Below, piece by piece: positions 24,084-32,654 of a stretch of DNA of 62,030 bases; the first letter of the stretch is position 1, and each line of letters opens with the position of its first letter. Origin of the DNA: Streptomyces himalayensis subsp. himalayensis (GTDB lineage: Bacteria > Actinomycetota > Actinomycetes > Streptomycetales > Streptomycetaceae); assembly GCF_013778455.1 (NCBI RefSeq), contig NZ_JACEHE010000038.1:1-62030 (forward strand), in the 5' to 3' direction. Position numbers and translations under genes: made by a program. Below the pieces are notes generated by a model. It ran no database searches and was not told the origin of the DNA. It worked only from the letters and a program-made list of their open reading frames with translations.

Positions 24084-25028
24084 TCAGCTCTTTCTTTCGA
24101 AGTGCACGGACCAGTCCTGTTCGGCCGCCGGTTTGCCGTGCAGATCCGGGACCCGCTTCAGCCACTGAGGACGGCCCGCCTCGGTGGCCGCGGCGCGGGC
24201 GGCGTCCTCGGCGGCGAGCTGCTCGCGGGTGGGGAAGTCCGTGGGGAGCCAGGCGTGCGAGGTCTTGGCGCGGGCGGCGAGATACGTGACGTAGGCCTCA
24301 CGCTTCTCGTCGGGACCGGCGAAGCCGGGCTCGGCCTCCAGCCATTCGTCCGGCACCAGGGCGGCGACCTCCCGGAGCAGGTCGAGGGTCACGCGGGGCG
24401 CCAGCTCGGCGTCCGCGGCGGCCGTGTCCGGACCGTACACGCCGAGGGCGTGCTGCCGGAAGTCGTACGCCTTGTCGACGGAGGCGGCCGCGGAGTCCCA
24501 ACGGTGGTGGAAGACGAGGGCGGCGCCGTGGTCGATCAACCACAGCTTGGGCTCGCGCGTCCCGAACGTCGGCCAGGTCATCAGGTTGGAGCTGTGCACG
24601 GTGCGGTCGACATTGACGGTCAGGGCGTCGAGCCAGACCACCTTGCCGGCCTCCAGCGGGTCCACGGTCAGCGACCTGGCCGCCTCGGGCGTGAAGTCCT
24701 TCGCGCCCGGCAGGAGGTCCATGCCCAGGTTCAGCCCGGCGCTGGCGCGCAGCAGGTCCTGGACCTCCCGGTGCGGCTCGTCCCGGGCGACGGCAGGGTC
24801 GAAGTGCGCCCGCACCAGCTCCGGGACGCGCAGCCCGAGCCTCCGGGCCAGCTCGCCGACGATGACCTCGGCGACCAGAGCCTTCCGGCCCTGGGCCGAG
24901 CCGGTGAACTTGACGACGTAGGTGCCGAGGTCGTCCGCCTCCACGACTCCGGGCACGGAGCCGCCGGACCTCAGGGGCGCGATGTAGCGGGTTACAGCGA
25001 CCTCCCTCAGCATTATCCCAGGCTCCAC
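24084..25028 (-). CDS. HipA-like kinase-fold protein
   Basis: 314 residues related to the HipA kinase family. Seen here: GTYVVKFTGSAQGRKALVAEVIVGELARRLGL at the start (split as a Lys-containing strand and a Glu helix), WLDALTVNVDRTVHSSNLM (the catalytic-loop DxxxxN-like region) and LWLIDHGAALVFHH (the DFG-like Asp). No HipB-like antitoxin is adjacent, so a toxin role is unlikely; the family is widespread as a lone gene in Streptomyces and its function is unknown. The start is the GTG at 25028, preceded by AAGGAAA. An internal ATG five codons later has no good ribosome site. Confidence 0.82.
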   Translation of the reverse strand: MEPGIMLREVAVTRYIAPLRSGGSVPGVVEADDLGTYVVKFTGSAQGRKALVAEVIVGELARRLGLRVPELVRAHFDPAVARDEPHREVQDLLRASAGLNLGMDLLPGAKDFTPEAARSLTVDPLEAGKVVWLDALTVNVDRTVHSSNLMTWPTFGTREPKLWLIDHGAALVFHHRWDSAAASVDKAYDFRQHALGVYGPDTAAADAELAPRVTLDLLREVAALVPDEWLEAEPGFAGPDEKREAYVTYLAARAKTSHAWLPTDFPTREQLAAEDAARAAATEAGRPQWLKRVPDLHGKPAAEQDWSVHFERKS

Positions 25029-25091
25029 GGCTCTTTTTCCTTATAATCCACGGTTAGCCCCAAACGGGTGCGACCAGGGAACCGGCCACGA

Positions 25092-25345
25092 TCAGCCCTG
25101 GGGAGAATCTGGGGAGTTTCGACTGGCATGCCGATACCCCTCCCTTCCGAGCAGCCCGTCGATGGCGGTGCGCCCCATGCTTTCGGTCTCCGGCATCCCG
25201 CATCCGGCATCCGGCATCCGGCATCCGGCATGAAGTGAGCATAGTAACCGAGCGTGACAGTCGCCGAGGAGTGCCCGAGCCGCCGCGCCAAAGTAATCAC
25301 GACTCCCCCGCCTCCAGCATGGCAATGTGCCCTTCACCACAGCGG
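25092..25345 (-). pseudogene. C-terminal remnant of a tyrosine recombinase (integrase), frameshifted
   Basis: Three frames read in turn give a typical integrase end. MLEAGES (stop at 25297-25299) continues one frame over as VITLARRLGHSSATVTLGYY then AHFMPDAG, and, after an expansion of ATGCCGG units, a third frame gives GRTAIDGLLGREG and NSPDSPQG before the stop at 25092. The LGHSS box His and the catalytic Tyr region (GYYAH) are present, but the Arg and N-terminal half are missing, so it cannot be active. It lies between the conserved HipA-like gene and the catabolic island, marking a past mobile-element boundary. Confidence 0.8.
25194..25228. repeat. 7-bp repeat inside the integrase remnant
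   Basis: CATCCCG followed by four exact CATCCGG units. The expansion is not a multiple of three and accounts for the second frame change in the integrase remnant. Confidence 0.8.
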
Positions 25346-25881
25346 CCAACGTCCCGATGACGACCCGGACGAGCACGGCCGCGCGATCGGTGCCGCGCTC
25401 TCCGTGAGAGCTCAACAGCCAGCCGGCACTGCCTGATCACGCTCTGCGCAACGTCGGGCGACGGCGAGCTCGGCCATGCGGGTCGGCCAGCATTCCAATT
25501 GGACCATCCGCGTGAAGCCGCCGGGGGGTTACGGCGGCGCGCACCGCGCTGCCCAGATGGTGGCGGCCCGGCGGTCCCATGACCCCGATGAGACTGCCGA
25601 GCCCGGTGTCCTCGAGCTCCTGGTGCAGGGCGAGTGCATGACCAGGTTTTCGCGCCGACCACACCAAGTTCCCACGCCAGCCGATGCAGACCACACATGG
25701 CTTTGGGGCGTTGGCATGCCCGTATGCCGTCGCGGAGGCGGGCGCATGTACGGAGTGGGCCTTCGCAGATACGAGAATGGCGCTCTGCAAATTTCGAAAG
25801 AAGCCTTCCCAAAAGCGGCAGCGAAACTCTAGCCTGGCGGCGTCACCGAGTCAGCGCGGTGCGGCGTACGGGAGGTGCTTG
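25346..25881. other. Decayed DNA between integrase remnant and island
   Basis: Several open frames exist on both strands but none has a recognisable domain, a ribosome site or strong third-position GC bias. Base composition between 25640 and 25830 is less GC-rich than the surroundings. I treat it as eroded foreign DNA carrying, near its right end, the promoter of the CoA-transferase operon; I could not define the promoter. Confidence 0.45.
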
Positions 25882-27093
25882 GTGGGCAACGACGCATTCG
25901 ACGGTGTACGCGTGGTCGAACTGGCGCAGTGGGTGTTTGTCCCCGTCGCGGGTGCGCTCCTCGCCGATTGGGGTGCGGACGTCATCCGGGTCGAACGCCC
26001 AGAGGGCGACCCGTACCGCGGCCTGTCCACCCAGGGCATCGGCAGCGACAGCACGGGCACCAACCTTTCGGTCGCCCTCGCCAACCGCGGCAAGCGGTCC
26101 GTCGCCCTGGACCTGCGCAGCGACGAAGGGCCTCGCCTGCTCGACCGGCTCCTCGACACCGCGGACGTGTTCCTCACCAGCTTCCGGCCGGCCGCGCTGC
26201 GCCGCCTCGGCCTCGATGCCGAGGAACTGGCCCGCCGTTTCCCCCGTCTGGTGTATGCGCGCGGGCACGGCTTCGGGGTGCGCGGGCCTGGTGCGGACCG
26301 CGCCGGCTACGACTCCTCCGCTTTCTGGGCGCAGGGCGGCATGGCCCACGTCCTGACGCCGCCGGAACGCGACCACCCCATCAGCCAGCGCGGCGCGATG
26401 GGCGACCGCAACGGTGCGATGGCCCTGGCGTTCGGCATCTCCTCCGCTCTGCTGCGGCGCGAACGCACCGGCCTGGGCTCGGTCGTGGACGTCTCGCTCC
26501 TCGCCACGGCGATGTGGACGCTCTCGTCGGATGTGCTCGCCGCGCTGGCGGGAGGGAAGCCGCGCGGCGTCTCCGGGCGCGGCGGTGCGGTCAATCCGGT
26601 CGTCGGCGCGTACCGCACGAAGGACGGGCGGCACATCCAGCTCGTATTCCTGGAGTCGGACCGCTATTGGCCGGAGTTCTGTCGACTCATCGGACGCGAC
26701 GACCTGATCGGCGACCCACGCTTCGCCGACCTGCGGGCGCGCGGCGAGAACCGCGAGGCGTGCGTCGCCGAGCTCGAGGCGGAGTTCGCCCTCCGGACGT
26801 TCGACGAGTGGAAGGACCTCCTGTCCCGTATCGACGCGCCGTGGGCGCCCGTGCAGGCCGTCGAGGAACTGCTGAGCGACCCCCAGGTGCTGGCCAATGG
26901 CTACGTCGGCGAGGTCGAGTTGGAGGACGGCTCGTCGTATCGGCTGCCGACCGTGCCGGTGCAGTTCGACGAGCGGCCGCCCGCGCTGCGCCGGGCGCCG
27001 GAACATGGCGAGCACACCGAGGCGGTCCTGGTGGAACTCGGCTTCACGTGGGAGCGGATCGCCGAGCTGAAGGACGCGGGGGTGATCCCGTGA
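25882..27093 (+). CDS. CaiB/BaiF family III CoA-transferase
   Basis: Moves CoA between a donor acyl-CoA and a carboxylic acid. It has 403 residues, typical for the family. Visible are the N-terminal VRVVELAQWVFVPVAGALLADWGADVIRVE split by the substrate loop, the catalytic-Asp region in ISQRGAMGDRNGAMALAFGI, and the C-terminal RIDAPWAPVQAVEELLSDPQ. The start is the GTG at 25882 with GGAGG six bases upstream; the longer open frame lacks family sequence. First gene of the 14-gene plus-strand island; its stop overlaps the next start as GTGA. Substrate unknown. Confidence 0.92.
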   Translation: MGNDAFDGVRVVELAQWVFVPVAGALLADWGADVIRVERPEGDPYRGLSTQGIGSDSTGTNLSVALANRGKRSVALDLRSDEGPRLLDRLLDTADVFLTSFRPAALRRLGLDAEELARRFPRLVYARGHGFGVRGPGADRAGYDSSAFWAQGGMAHVLTPPERDHPISQRGAMGDRNGAMALAFGISSALLRRERTGLGSVVDVSLLATAMWTLSSDVLAALAGGKPRGVSGRGGAVNPVVGAYRTKDGRHIQLVFLESDRYWPEFCRLIGRDDLIGDPRFADLRARGENREACVAELEAEFALRTFDEWKDLLSRIDAPWAPVQAVEELLSDPQVLANGYVGEVELEDGSSYRLPTVPVQFDERPPALRRAPEHGEHTEAVLVELGFTWERIAELKDAGVIP

Positions 27094-27515
27094 CGGTCGC
27101 CCGCCCGGTGCCGGTGCCCGATGAGCTCTCCGCGCCCTACTGGGAGGCCGCGGCCCGGCACGTTCTCGCCATCGCGCGCTGCTCCGTGTGCGGAGCGTTC
27201 GCCGTCCCTCCGGACCAGACGTGCCCGCACTGCCGGACGACCGATCCGGCGTTCGTGTTCGAGCCGGTGAGCGGCCGGGGCGCGGTGCGCTCCTGGACGG
27301 TCGTCCGTCAGTCTTCCCTTCCCGGTTTCGCCGCCGATGTGCCGTTCGTGCTCGTCGACGTCGAGTTGGTCGAGCAGTCCGGCCTGCGCATGATCGGCAG
27401 GCTCCTCGATGGGCCGGACGCCGCCCTGCACGTCGGCTACCGGGTGACCGTGGCGTTCGAGGACGCGGCTCCCGGCATCGCCGTTCCCGCCTTCGTACTC
27501 GGGGGTGACACATGA
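27090..27515 (+). CDS. DUF35 OB-fold protein with zinc ribbon (acyl-CoA-associated)
   Basis: 141 residues: an N-terminal helix, a four-Cys rubredoxin-like zinc ribbon (CSVCGAF and CPHC, about residues 31-51), then an OB-fold (GRGAVRSWTVV to VGYRVTVAFED). DUF35 proteins partner thiolase-like proteins, for example the ChsH2 C-terminal domain with the Ltp2 aldolase in steroid side-chain breakdown. It overlaps both neighbours (GTGA with the CoA-transferase, ATGA with the thiolase-like gene), which supports such a complex. Confidence 0.88.
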   Translation: MTVARPVPVPDELSAPYWEAAARHVLAIARCSVCGAFAVPPDQTCPHCRTTDPAFVFEPVSGRGAVRSWTVVRQSSLPGFAADVPFVLVDVELVEQSGLRMIGRLLDGPDAALHVGYRVTVAFEDAAPGIAVPAFVLGGDT

Positions 27516-28714
27516 GCCCGCAGTTCGAAGCCGGCCGCCAGGTCGCGATCGTCGGGTACGCGCACAGCGTCCTCCGGCGGCACGCGGAACGCCCGCTGGG
27601 CGCGCTCGCCGTCGACGTTGCCCGCGAGGCGATCGCCGACGCCGGACTGCGGCCCGGGAGCGTCGACGGGTTCGTCACCGCCGCCTTGTTCCCCACCGCG
27701 GGAGCCCACGCCGTCGTGGACGGCGTCAGTACGGTGTCCGCCAACTGGCTGGCCGAGCGGCTGGACGTCACACCCCGCTACGTCGCGGGCTTCCAGGGCA
27801 TCGGCCAGATCCCCGGGTCCGTCGCCCTGGCGGTCAACGCCATCGCGAGCGGCGCCGCGGACTACGTCCTGCTGCACCGTGCCCTGCACAACCCGCCCGG
27901 GCGCTACCACGACAACTCGATGCGCGAGGCACGCGGGCTCCAGCAATGGACCGCGCCGCAGGGCTTCTTCGGCCCGTTACCGATGATCGCGCTGCCCGCC
28001 AACGAGTATCTCCAGCGGTACGGCGCCGATCGGGAGGCGCTGGCGGCGGTGGTGGTCGAGGCGCGCAAGAACGGGGCGAGGATCCCGTGGTCGTACTGGC
28101 ACAAGCGGCCGTTGACAACGGAGGAATACCTCGCGGCAGCCGTGATCAACGATCCGGTGTGCCGGTACGACTGCGACATCCCGGTGGACGGTGTAGCGGC
28201 CTTCGTGCTCACCTCGGCCGCGCGTGCCCGCGACCTGCCGAACAAGCCGGTCTATGTCGCCGGTTACGCGAGCAGCGGGACCGTCCCGCGGCGGCTGCCC
28301 TTGCACTGGCCTCTGGACGACATCATGGCCGGCGGCGCTGAGGTGGCCCGTCAGCTGTGGAGGCACACAGGCGTCGGGCCCGGCGACGTCGATCTTCCGC
28401 AGGTGTACGACGGGTTCTCCCCCTTCGTTCTGTTCTGGCTTGAGGCCCTTGGCTTCTGTCCGCTCGGCGAAGCGCACCGCTTCGTCCAGGACGGCGGCAT
28501 CGACAGCGACGCTCCCGGTGGGCTGCCCGTGCTCTCGGGCGGGGGTGCGCTGGGCAACGGGCGTATGCACGGCATCCCGCAAATGCTCGAGTGCTACCTC
28601 CAGTTGGCCGGCCGGGCCGGAGAACGTCAGCGCGAGAGCGCGACGGTCGGGCTCGCGTGCCATTCCTCGCCCCACTACGGCGGCGCCGTCGTCTACACCA
28701 CCACGCCCTGGTGA
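27512..28714 (+). CDS. Thiolase-like lipid-transfer protein (SCP2-thiolase/Ltp family)
   Basis: 400 residues with a thiolase fold. The nucleophilic Cys motif of true thiolases is absent at the expected place (the segment reads SGAADYVLLHRALHN). The C-terminal SGGGALGNGRMHGIPQMLE and LACHSSPHYGGAVV match the Ltp/SCP2-thiolase group. Members paired with a DUF35 protein can act as retro-aldolases that split beta-hydroxyacyl-CoA. The start is the ATG at 27512, coupled to the DUF35 gene. I infer carbon-carbon bond cleavage in the island pathway. Confidence 0.85.
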   Translation: MSPQFEAGRQVAIVGYAHSVLRRHAERPLGALAVDVAREAIADAGLRPGSVDGFVTAALFPTAGAHAVVDGVSTVSANWLAERLDVTPRYVAGFQGIGQIPGSVALAVNAIASGAADYVLLHRALHNPPGRYHDNSMREARGLQQWTAPQGFFGPLPMIALPANEYLQRYGADREALAAVVVEARKNGARIPWSYWHKRPLTTEEYLAAAVINDPVCRYDCDIPVDGVAAFVLTSAARARDLPNKPVYVAGYASSGTVPRRLPLHWPLDDIMAGGAEVARQLWRHTGVGPGDVDLPQVYDGFSPFVLFWLEALGFCPLGEAHRFVQDGGIDSDAPGGLPVLSGGGALGNGRMHGIPQMLECYLQLAGRAGERQRESATVGLACHSSPHYGGAVVYTTTPW

Positions 28715-28776
28715 CCCGGGCCGTGCGTACACCATCGCACGCAGCGCCGCGGCGCGGCGGGAAAGGGGCGTGCCCC

Positions 28777-30246
28777 GTGGGTGCGATCATCCCGGAACGG
28801 CGCTCGTACGTGGCCGGAAAGTGGGTCGAGGGTGAGGAAGTCCTCGCCGTCGAGAACCCGGCCGATGAATCGCACGTGGCCGACGTCTTCGTCACGCCGC
28901 TGTCCGAGATCGAACGCGCGGTGACCGAAGCGCGCGACAGCTTCGACCGGGGCGTATGGGCGGACATGCCTCCCGGCGACCGCGCCCGGGTCCTGCACGC
29001 CTTCCTCGACCACGTGGAGGACTCGCGGGCGGCGCTGGTCGCCACGATGGTCGCCGAGGCAGGGCAGCCCACGGCGTTCGCCGAACGGTCGCAGTTAGGC
29101 GGCGGACTGGCGGTGGCGCGCGGCGCGATCGACCTGTACCTGTCGATGCCGCACGAGGAGGCGAACCCTGTGCCGGTCGACGAACTGGTGCGGGGCCGGG
29201 TCGCCTTGAGCATGCGGCGTCACGAGCCGGTCGGGGTGGTCACCGCGATCACACCGTACAACGGGGCGATCGTGATGGCGCTCCAGAAGATCGTCCCGGC
29301 GTTGATGTCCGGCAACTCCGTGATCCTGCGGCCCAGTCCGCTGACCCCGATCTCCTCGCTGATCTTCGGCGCTGCGGCGGACGCGGCCGGGCTGCCGCCG
29401 GGCGTGCTGAGCGTCGTGGTGGAGGCCGGAGCGGCCGGCGCCGAACTGCTCACCAGCCACCCGGCCGTCGACATGGTCTCGTTCACCGGCTCCACCACGG
29501 TCGGCCGACAGATCCTCGCGCAGGCCGCCCCGACGGTGAAGCGGGTCGCCCTCGAACTCGGCGGCAAGTCCGCCCAGATCTACCTCGACGACGCTGTGGG
29601 CAGGGCGGCCGCCGGTGCGGTCGCCGTCGTCGCCGCCACCGCCGGGCAGGCATGCGTCGCGGCCACCCGCATGCTCGTACCGCACGACCGCAAAGAGGAG
29701 GTCGTGGAGGCGGTCACCCGGGCCTACGCGTCCCTCACCGTCGGCTCTCCCACCGACCCGGAGACCACCATGGGGCCGGTCATCAGCTCCGCCCAGCACG
29801 AACGCTGCGAGCGGTTCGTCTCCCTGGCCGTCGCGCACGGCGGCCGGGTGGCCCACGGGGGCGGCCGCCCGAGCGGGCTGGAGCGCGGCCACTACTTCGA
29901 ACCGACGGTCCTCGACCTGCCCGACAACGACAACCCCGCGGCCCAGGAAGAGATCTTCGGCCCCGTCATCGCCGTGCTGGGCTACCGGGATCTCGACGAC
30001 GCCGTCCGCATTGCCAACGACAGCCCCTACGGCCTGTCCGGCCAGGTGTACGGTGCCGACACCGCGACGGCCACCGCCCTTGCCCGCCGGCTGCGTACCG
30101 GCGCTGTCAACGTCAACACCGCCCTGTTCAGCGCGTACGCGCCCGGCGGCGGCTACAAGCAGAGCGGCCTCGGCCGCGAGCGCGGGCCCGACGGCATCCG
30201 CGCCTTCCAGGAGGTCAAGCACCTGGTGATCGGCGAACTCCGATGA
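28777..30246 (+). CDS. NAD(P)-dependent aldehyde dehydrogenase
   Basis: Oxidises an aldehyde to the acid. It has 489 residues with the cofactor loop FTGSTTVG, the general-base Glu in LELGGKS and the nucleophile Cys in AGQACVAATRM. EEIFGPV and the C-terminal GGYKQSGLGRERG are also typical. The start is the GTG at 28777 with AAAGGGG upstream, 62 bp after the thiolase-like gene. In the island it could take the aldehyde released by the putative retro-aldolase; that link is inference. Confidence 0.93.
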   Translation: MGAIIPERRSYVAGKWVEGEEVLAVENPADESHVADVFVTPLSEIERAVTEARDSFDRGVWADMPPGDRARVLHAFLDHVEDSRAALVATMVAEAGQPTAFAERSQLGGGLAVARGAIDLYLSMPHEEANPVPVDELVRGRVALSMRRHEPVGVVTAITPYNGAIVMALQKIVPALMSGNSVILRPSPLTPISSLIFGAAADAAGLPPGVLSVVVEAGAAGAELLTSHPAVDMVSFTGSTTVGRQILAQAAPTVKRVALELGGKSAQIYLDDAVGRAAAGAVAVVAATAGQACVAATRMLVPHDRKEEVVEAVTRAYASLTVGSPTDPETTMGPVISSAQHERCERFVSLAVAHGGRVAHGGGRPSGLERGHYFEPTVLDLPDNDNPAAQEEIFGPVIAVLGYRDLDDAVRIANDSPYGLSGQVYGADTATATALARRLRTGAVNVNTALFSAYAPGGGYKQSGLGRERGPDGIRAFQEVKHLVIGELR

Positions 30247-30270
30247 CCTCGTGCCAACGGGAACTGCGAC

Positions 30271-30362
30271 GAGTTCGTCCCGATGACTTCGTCCCGACGT
30301 AAACCCGATGAGTTCGTCCCGATGACTTCGTCCCGACGTAAACCCGATGAGTTCGTCCCGAC
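30271..30362. repeat. 39-bp tandem repeat between the aldehyde dehydrogenase and amidohydrolase genes
   Basis: Two identical 39-bp units (30271-30309, 30310-30348) and a 14-bp third begin GAGTTCGTCCCGA. Each unit itself contains two half-copies (TTCGTCCCGA twice). They push the amidohydrolase ribosome site (GAGGAG) away from the upstream gene in an otherwise tightly packed operon. Confidence 0.85.
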
Positions 30363-30376
30363 GCAGAGGAGCCGAC

Positions 30377-31579
30377 GTGTCCACCGATCTCTCACTCGAC
30401 TGGCTGATCTCAGTCGACGACCATGTTCTGGAGCCCCCTCACCTGTGGGTCGACCGCGTCTCGAAGGCCGATCGCGACCGTGCCCCGCACATGGAGTTCG
30501 ACGACAACGGCCTGGACTTCTGGGTCTACGACGGCAAGCGCTACCCCAGCTCCGGCCTGAGCGCCGTCGTAGGAAAGTCGAAGGAGGAGTTCAGCCCCGA
30601 GCCGCTGCCCTACAGCGAGATGCGCCCCGGCTGCTACGACCCGACCGCCCGGATCGAGGACATGAACAGGGCCGGGATCCTCGCCTCACTGTGCTTCCCC
30701 ACGGTCACCCGCTTCTGCGGGCAGCTGTTCATGGAGGCCGGCGACCGCGAGTTCGGCTTCGTGTGTCTCCAGGCCTACAACGACTGGATGATCGAGGAAT
30801 GGTGCGGCGCCGCGCCCGGCCGCTACATACCCCTCGTCCTCATCCCGCTGTGGGACCCGCCGCTCGCGGCCAAGGAACTCGAGCGCTGCGCGGCCAAGGG
30901 CGCCACCTCGTTCGCGTTCTCCGAGAACCCCGCGCCGCTCGGCCTGCCCACCATCCACGACGCGGCCCGCTACTGGGATCCGGTGATGGCCGCCGCGAAC
31001 GACCTGGAGATGGTCGTGTCGATGCACGTCGGCTCCTCCTCACGGGTGCCGCAGATCGCGCCCGACGCGCCGTTCCTGGCCAATCTCGCATGGGGGGCCA
31101 CACGCACCTCCGGGGCGATGCTGTCGTGGTTGTTCAGCGGCATGTTCCAGCGCTACCCCAAGCTGAAGATCGCGCTGTCGGAAGGCGAGATCGGCTGGAT
31201 GCCGTACTTCCTCGAGCGCGCCGAGCAGGTCCTGGACAAGCAGCGCCACTGGGTCAAGCGCGGCATGAAGTTCGGCGACCACGCCGGGAGCGACGCGGTC
31301 GACCTCGACACCCTCGACGTCCGCGCCACGTTCCGTGACCACGTCTTCGGCTGCTTCATCGACGACGTGCACGGCATCGCCAGCATCGACGAGATCGGCG
31401 AGGACAACATCATGTGCGAGACCGACTACCCGCACTCCGACTCGACCTGGCCCGACTGCATCCAGACCGTCAAGAGCCGCATCGACCACCTGCCCGCGGA
31501 GACGCAGTACAAGATCCTGCGCGGCAACGCCGAGCGGCTCTACCGGTTCACGCCGGCCGAACCGCCCGTCCTCGCGTAG
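30377..31579 (+). CDS. Amidohydrolase-2 family metal-dependent hydrolase/decarboxylase
   Basis: 400 residues of the COG2159 type. The N-terminal SVDDHVLEPP replaces the classical HxH with DxH, SMHVGSS gives a metal His, and CETDYPHSDSTWPD gives the catalytic Asp. Relatives are decarboxylases or C-C hydrolases in aromatic and terpenoid breakdown. The start is GTG at 30377 after GAGGAG. It precedes the ferredoxin gene by 7 bp. Exact reaction unknown. Confidence 0.85.
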   Translation: MSTDLSLDWLISVDDHVLEPPHLWVDRVSKADRDRAPHMEFDDNGLDFWVYDGKRYPSSGLSAVVGKSKEEFSPEPLPYSEMRPGCYDPTARIEDMNRAGILASLCFPTVTRFCGQLFMEAGDREFGFVCLQAYNDWMIEEWCGAAPGRYIPLVLIPLWDPPLAAKELERCAAKGATSFAFSENPAPLGLPTIHDAARYWDPVMAAANDLEMVVSMHVGSSSRVPQIAPDAPFLANLAWGATRTSGAMLSWLFSGMFQRYPKLKIALSEGEIGWMPYFLERAEQVLDKQRHWVKRGMKFGDHAGSDAVDLDTLDVRATFRDHVFGCFIDDVHGIASIDEIGEDNIMCETDYPHSDSTWPDCIQTVKSRIDHLPAETQYKILRGNAERLYRFTPAEPPVLA

Positions 31580-31586
31580 GCCCGAC

Positions 31587-31868
31587 GTGCCGGCCTGGAC
31601 CGTCACCGTCGACCGGGACAGATGCCTCGGCAGCGGCATCTGCGTCCTGTACGCCCCGGACACCTTCACCCACGACGACGAAGCCAAAGCCGTCGTCCAC
31701 GACCACGGCGACCCCCTCGACGCGGTACGCACCGCCGTGGAGGGCTGCCCGACCCAGGCACTGCGTTTGACCACCCACGCACCCACGACCAACGGACACA
31801 CCGCGGGCGGGTCGGCCATCGCACGATCCTCCGCCGCAAGACCCGCAGCCGAAGAGGAAGGGAGGTGA
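31587..31868 (+). CDS. [3Fe-4S]-type ferredoxin
   Basis: Electron carrier of 93 residues. Cluster cysteines are in CLGSGIC (C-x5-C, the 3Fe-4S pattern seen in P450-partner ferredoxins) and the distal EGCPTQAL. About 25 residues after the fold are a Ala/Thr/Ser tail. The start is GTG at 31587. Its stop overlaps the SDR start. It most likely supplies electrons to the P450 encoded 0.8 kb downstream; no reductase gene is in the island. Confidence 0.9.
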   Translation: MPAWTVTVDRDRCLGSGICVLYAPDTFTHDDEAKAVVHDHGDPLDAVRTAVEGCPTQALRLTTHAPTTNGHTAGGSAIARSSAARPAAEEEGR

Positions 31869-32650
31869 GCCGCGTGTTGCTCGGCGGAAAGACCGCCATC
31901 GTCACCGGCGCCGGATCAGGTGTCGGCGCAGCGTCGGCGCTGCGTTTCGCCGAAGAGGGCGCTCGCGTCGTCTGCGCCGACATCGACGTTCAGAAGGCCG
32001 AAGAGACCGCTCGTCGGATCAGCAAGGCCGGCGGCACCGCCGTGGCCATCGCGTGCGACGTCTCCCGCGAGGACGACGTCGCGGCCCTTGTGACCGCGGC
32101 GGTAGAGCATTTCGGCGGGCTCGACATCCTCTTCAACAACGTGGGTATCCCCACGCCGCGCCTCGGCGCGACGCTGGAGGAACACACCGCTGAGGACTTC
32201 CAACGCTTGGTCACGGTCAACCTCGGCGGCGTGTTCTTCGGCTGCAAGCACGCCATGATCCAGTTCAAACGCCAGGGCGGCGGAGTCATCCTCAACACCG
32301 GCTCCGTCGCGGGCCTGGTCGCCTGGGGCGGTTCGGTTTACGGAGCAACCAAGGGGGCCGTCCACCAGCTCACCCGAGCGGTCGCCATCGAAGGCGCGCC
32401 GTTCGGTATCCGGGCCAACGCCATCTGCCCTGCCGGCATGCCCTACACGAACTTCATGGCCGCCGGCGGCCTCGACGCCGACTCCGAGGTCCTGACCCAG
32501 ACGGCTGAGCGAATCGCGGCGACCCACCCGCTCGGCCGGGCGATCACCGCCGAGGACTGTGCCAAGGCCGCGGTCTATCTGGTGTCCGACAAGGCCGCCA
32601 ACGTCACCGGCGTCATGCTGCCGGTCGACGGCGGCTACACGGCGAGGTGA
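31865..32650 (+). CDS. Short-chain dehydrogenase/reductase
   Basis: NAD(P)-dependent alcohol dehydrogenase of 261 residues. Seen: TGAGSGVG (cofactor loop), ADIDVQ (Asp after strand 2, favouring NAD), NNVG, the catalytic Ser in NTGSVAG and the YGATK pair, ending PVDGGYTAR. Start alternatives are GTG 31865, which overlaps the ferredoxin stop as GTGA, and GTG 31874, which has GGAGG eight bases upstream; they differ by three residues. Probably oxidises a hydroxyl introduced by the neighbouring P450. Confidence 0.92.
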   Translation: MSRVLLGGKTAIVTGAGSGVGAASALRFAEEGARVVCADIDVQKAEETARRISKAGGTAVAIACDVSREDDVAALVTAAVEHFGGLDILFNNVGIPTPRLGATLEEHTAEDFQRLVTVNLGGVFFGCKHAMIQFKRQGGGVILNTGSVAGLVAWGGSVYGATKGAVHQLTRAVAIEGAPFGIRANAICPAGMPYTNFMAAGGLDADSEVLTQTAERIAATHPLGRAITAEDCAKAAVYLVSDKAANVTGVMLPVDGGYTAR

Positions 32651-32654
32651 ACCC

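Noticed and set aside
24084..25028. HipBA toxin-antitoxin system
   Set aside because: Only the HipA-like gene is present; no helix-turn-helix partner lies on either side, and the SelW-like neighbour is not an antitoxin.
25029..25345. tRNA gene as attachment site for the integrase
   Set aside because: I searched by eye for the TTC-A-N loop sequence and a cloverleaf near the remnant and at the right junction and saw none.
25346..25881. Small genes on either strand in the gap before the CoA-transferase
   Set aside because: No frame has a recognised domain or a ribosome site, and the codon pattern differs from the neighbours.
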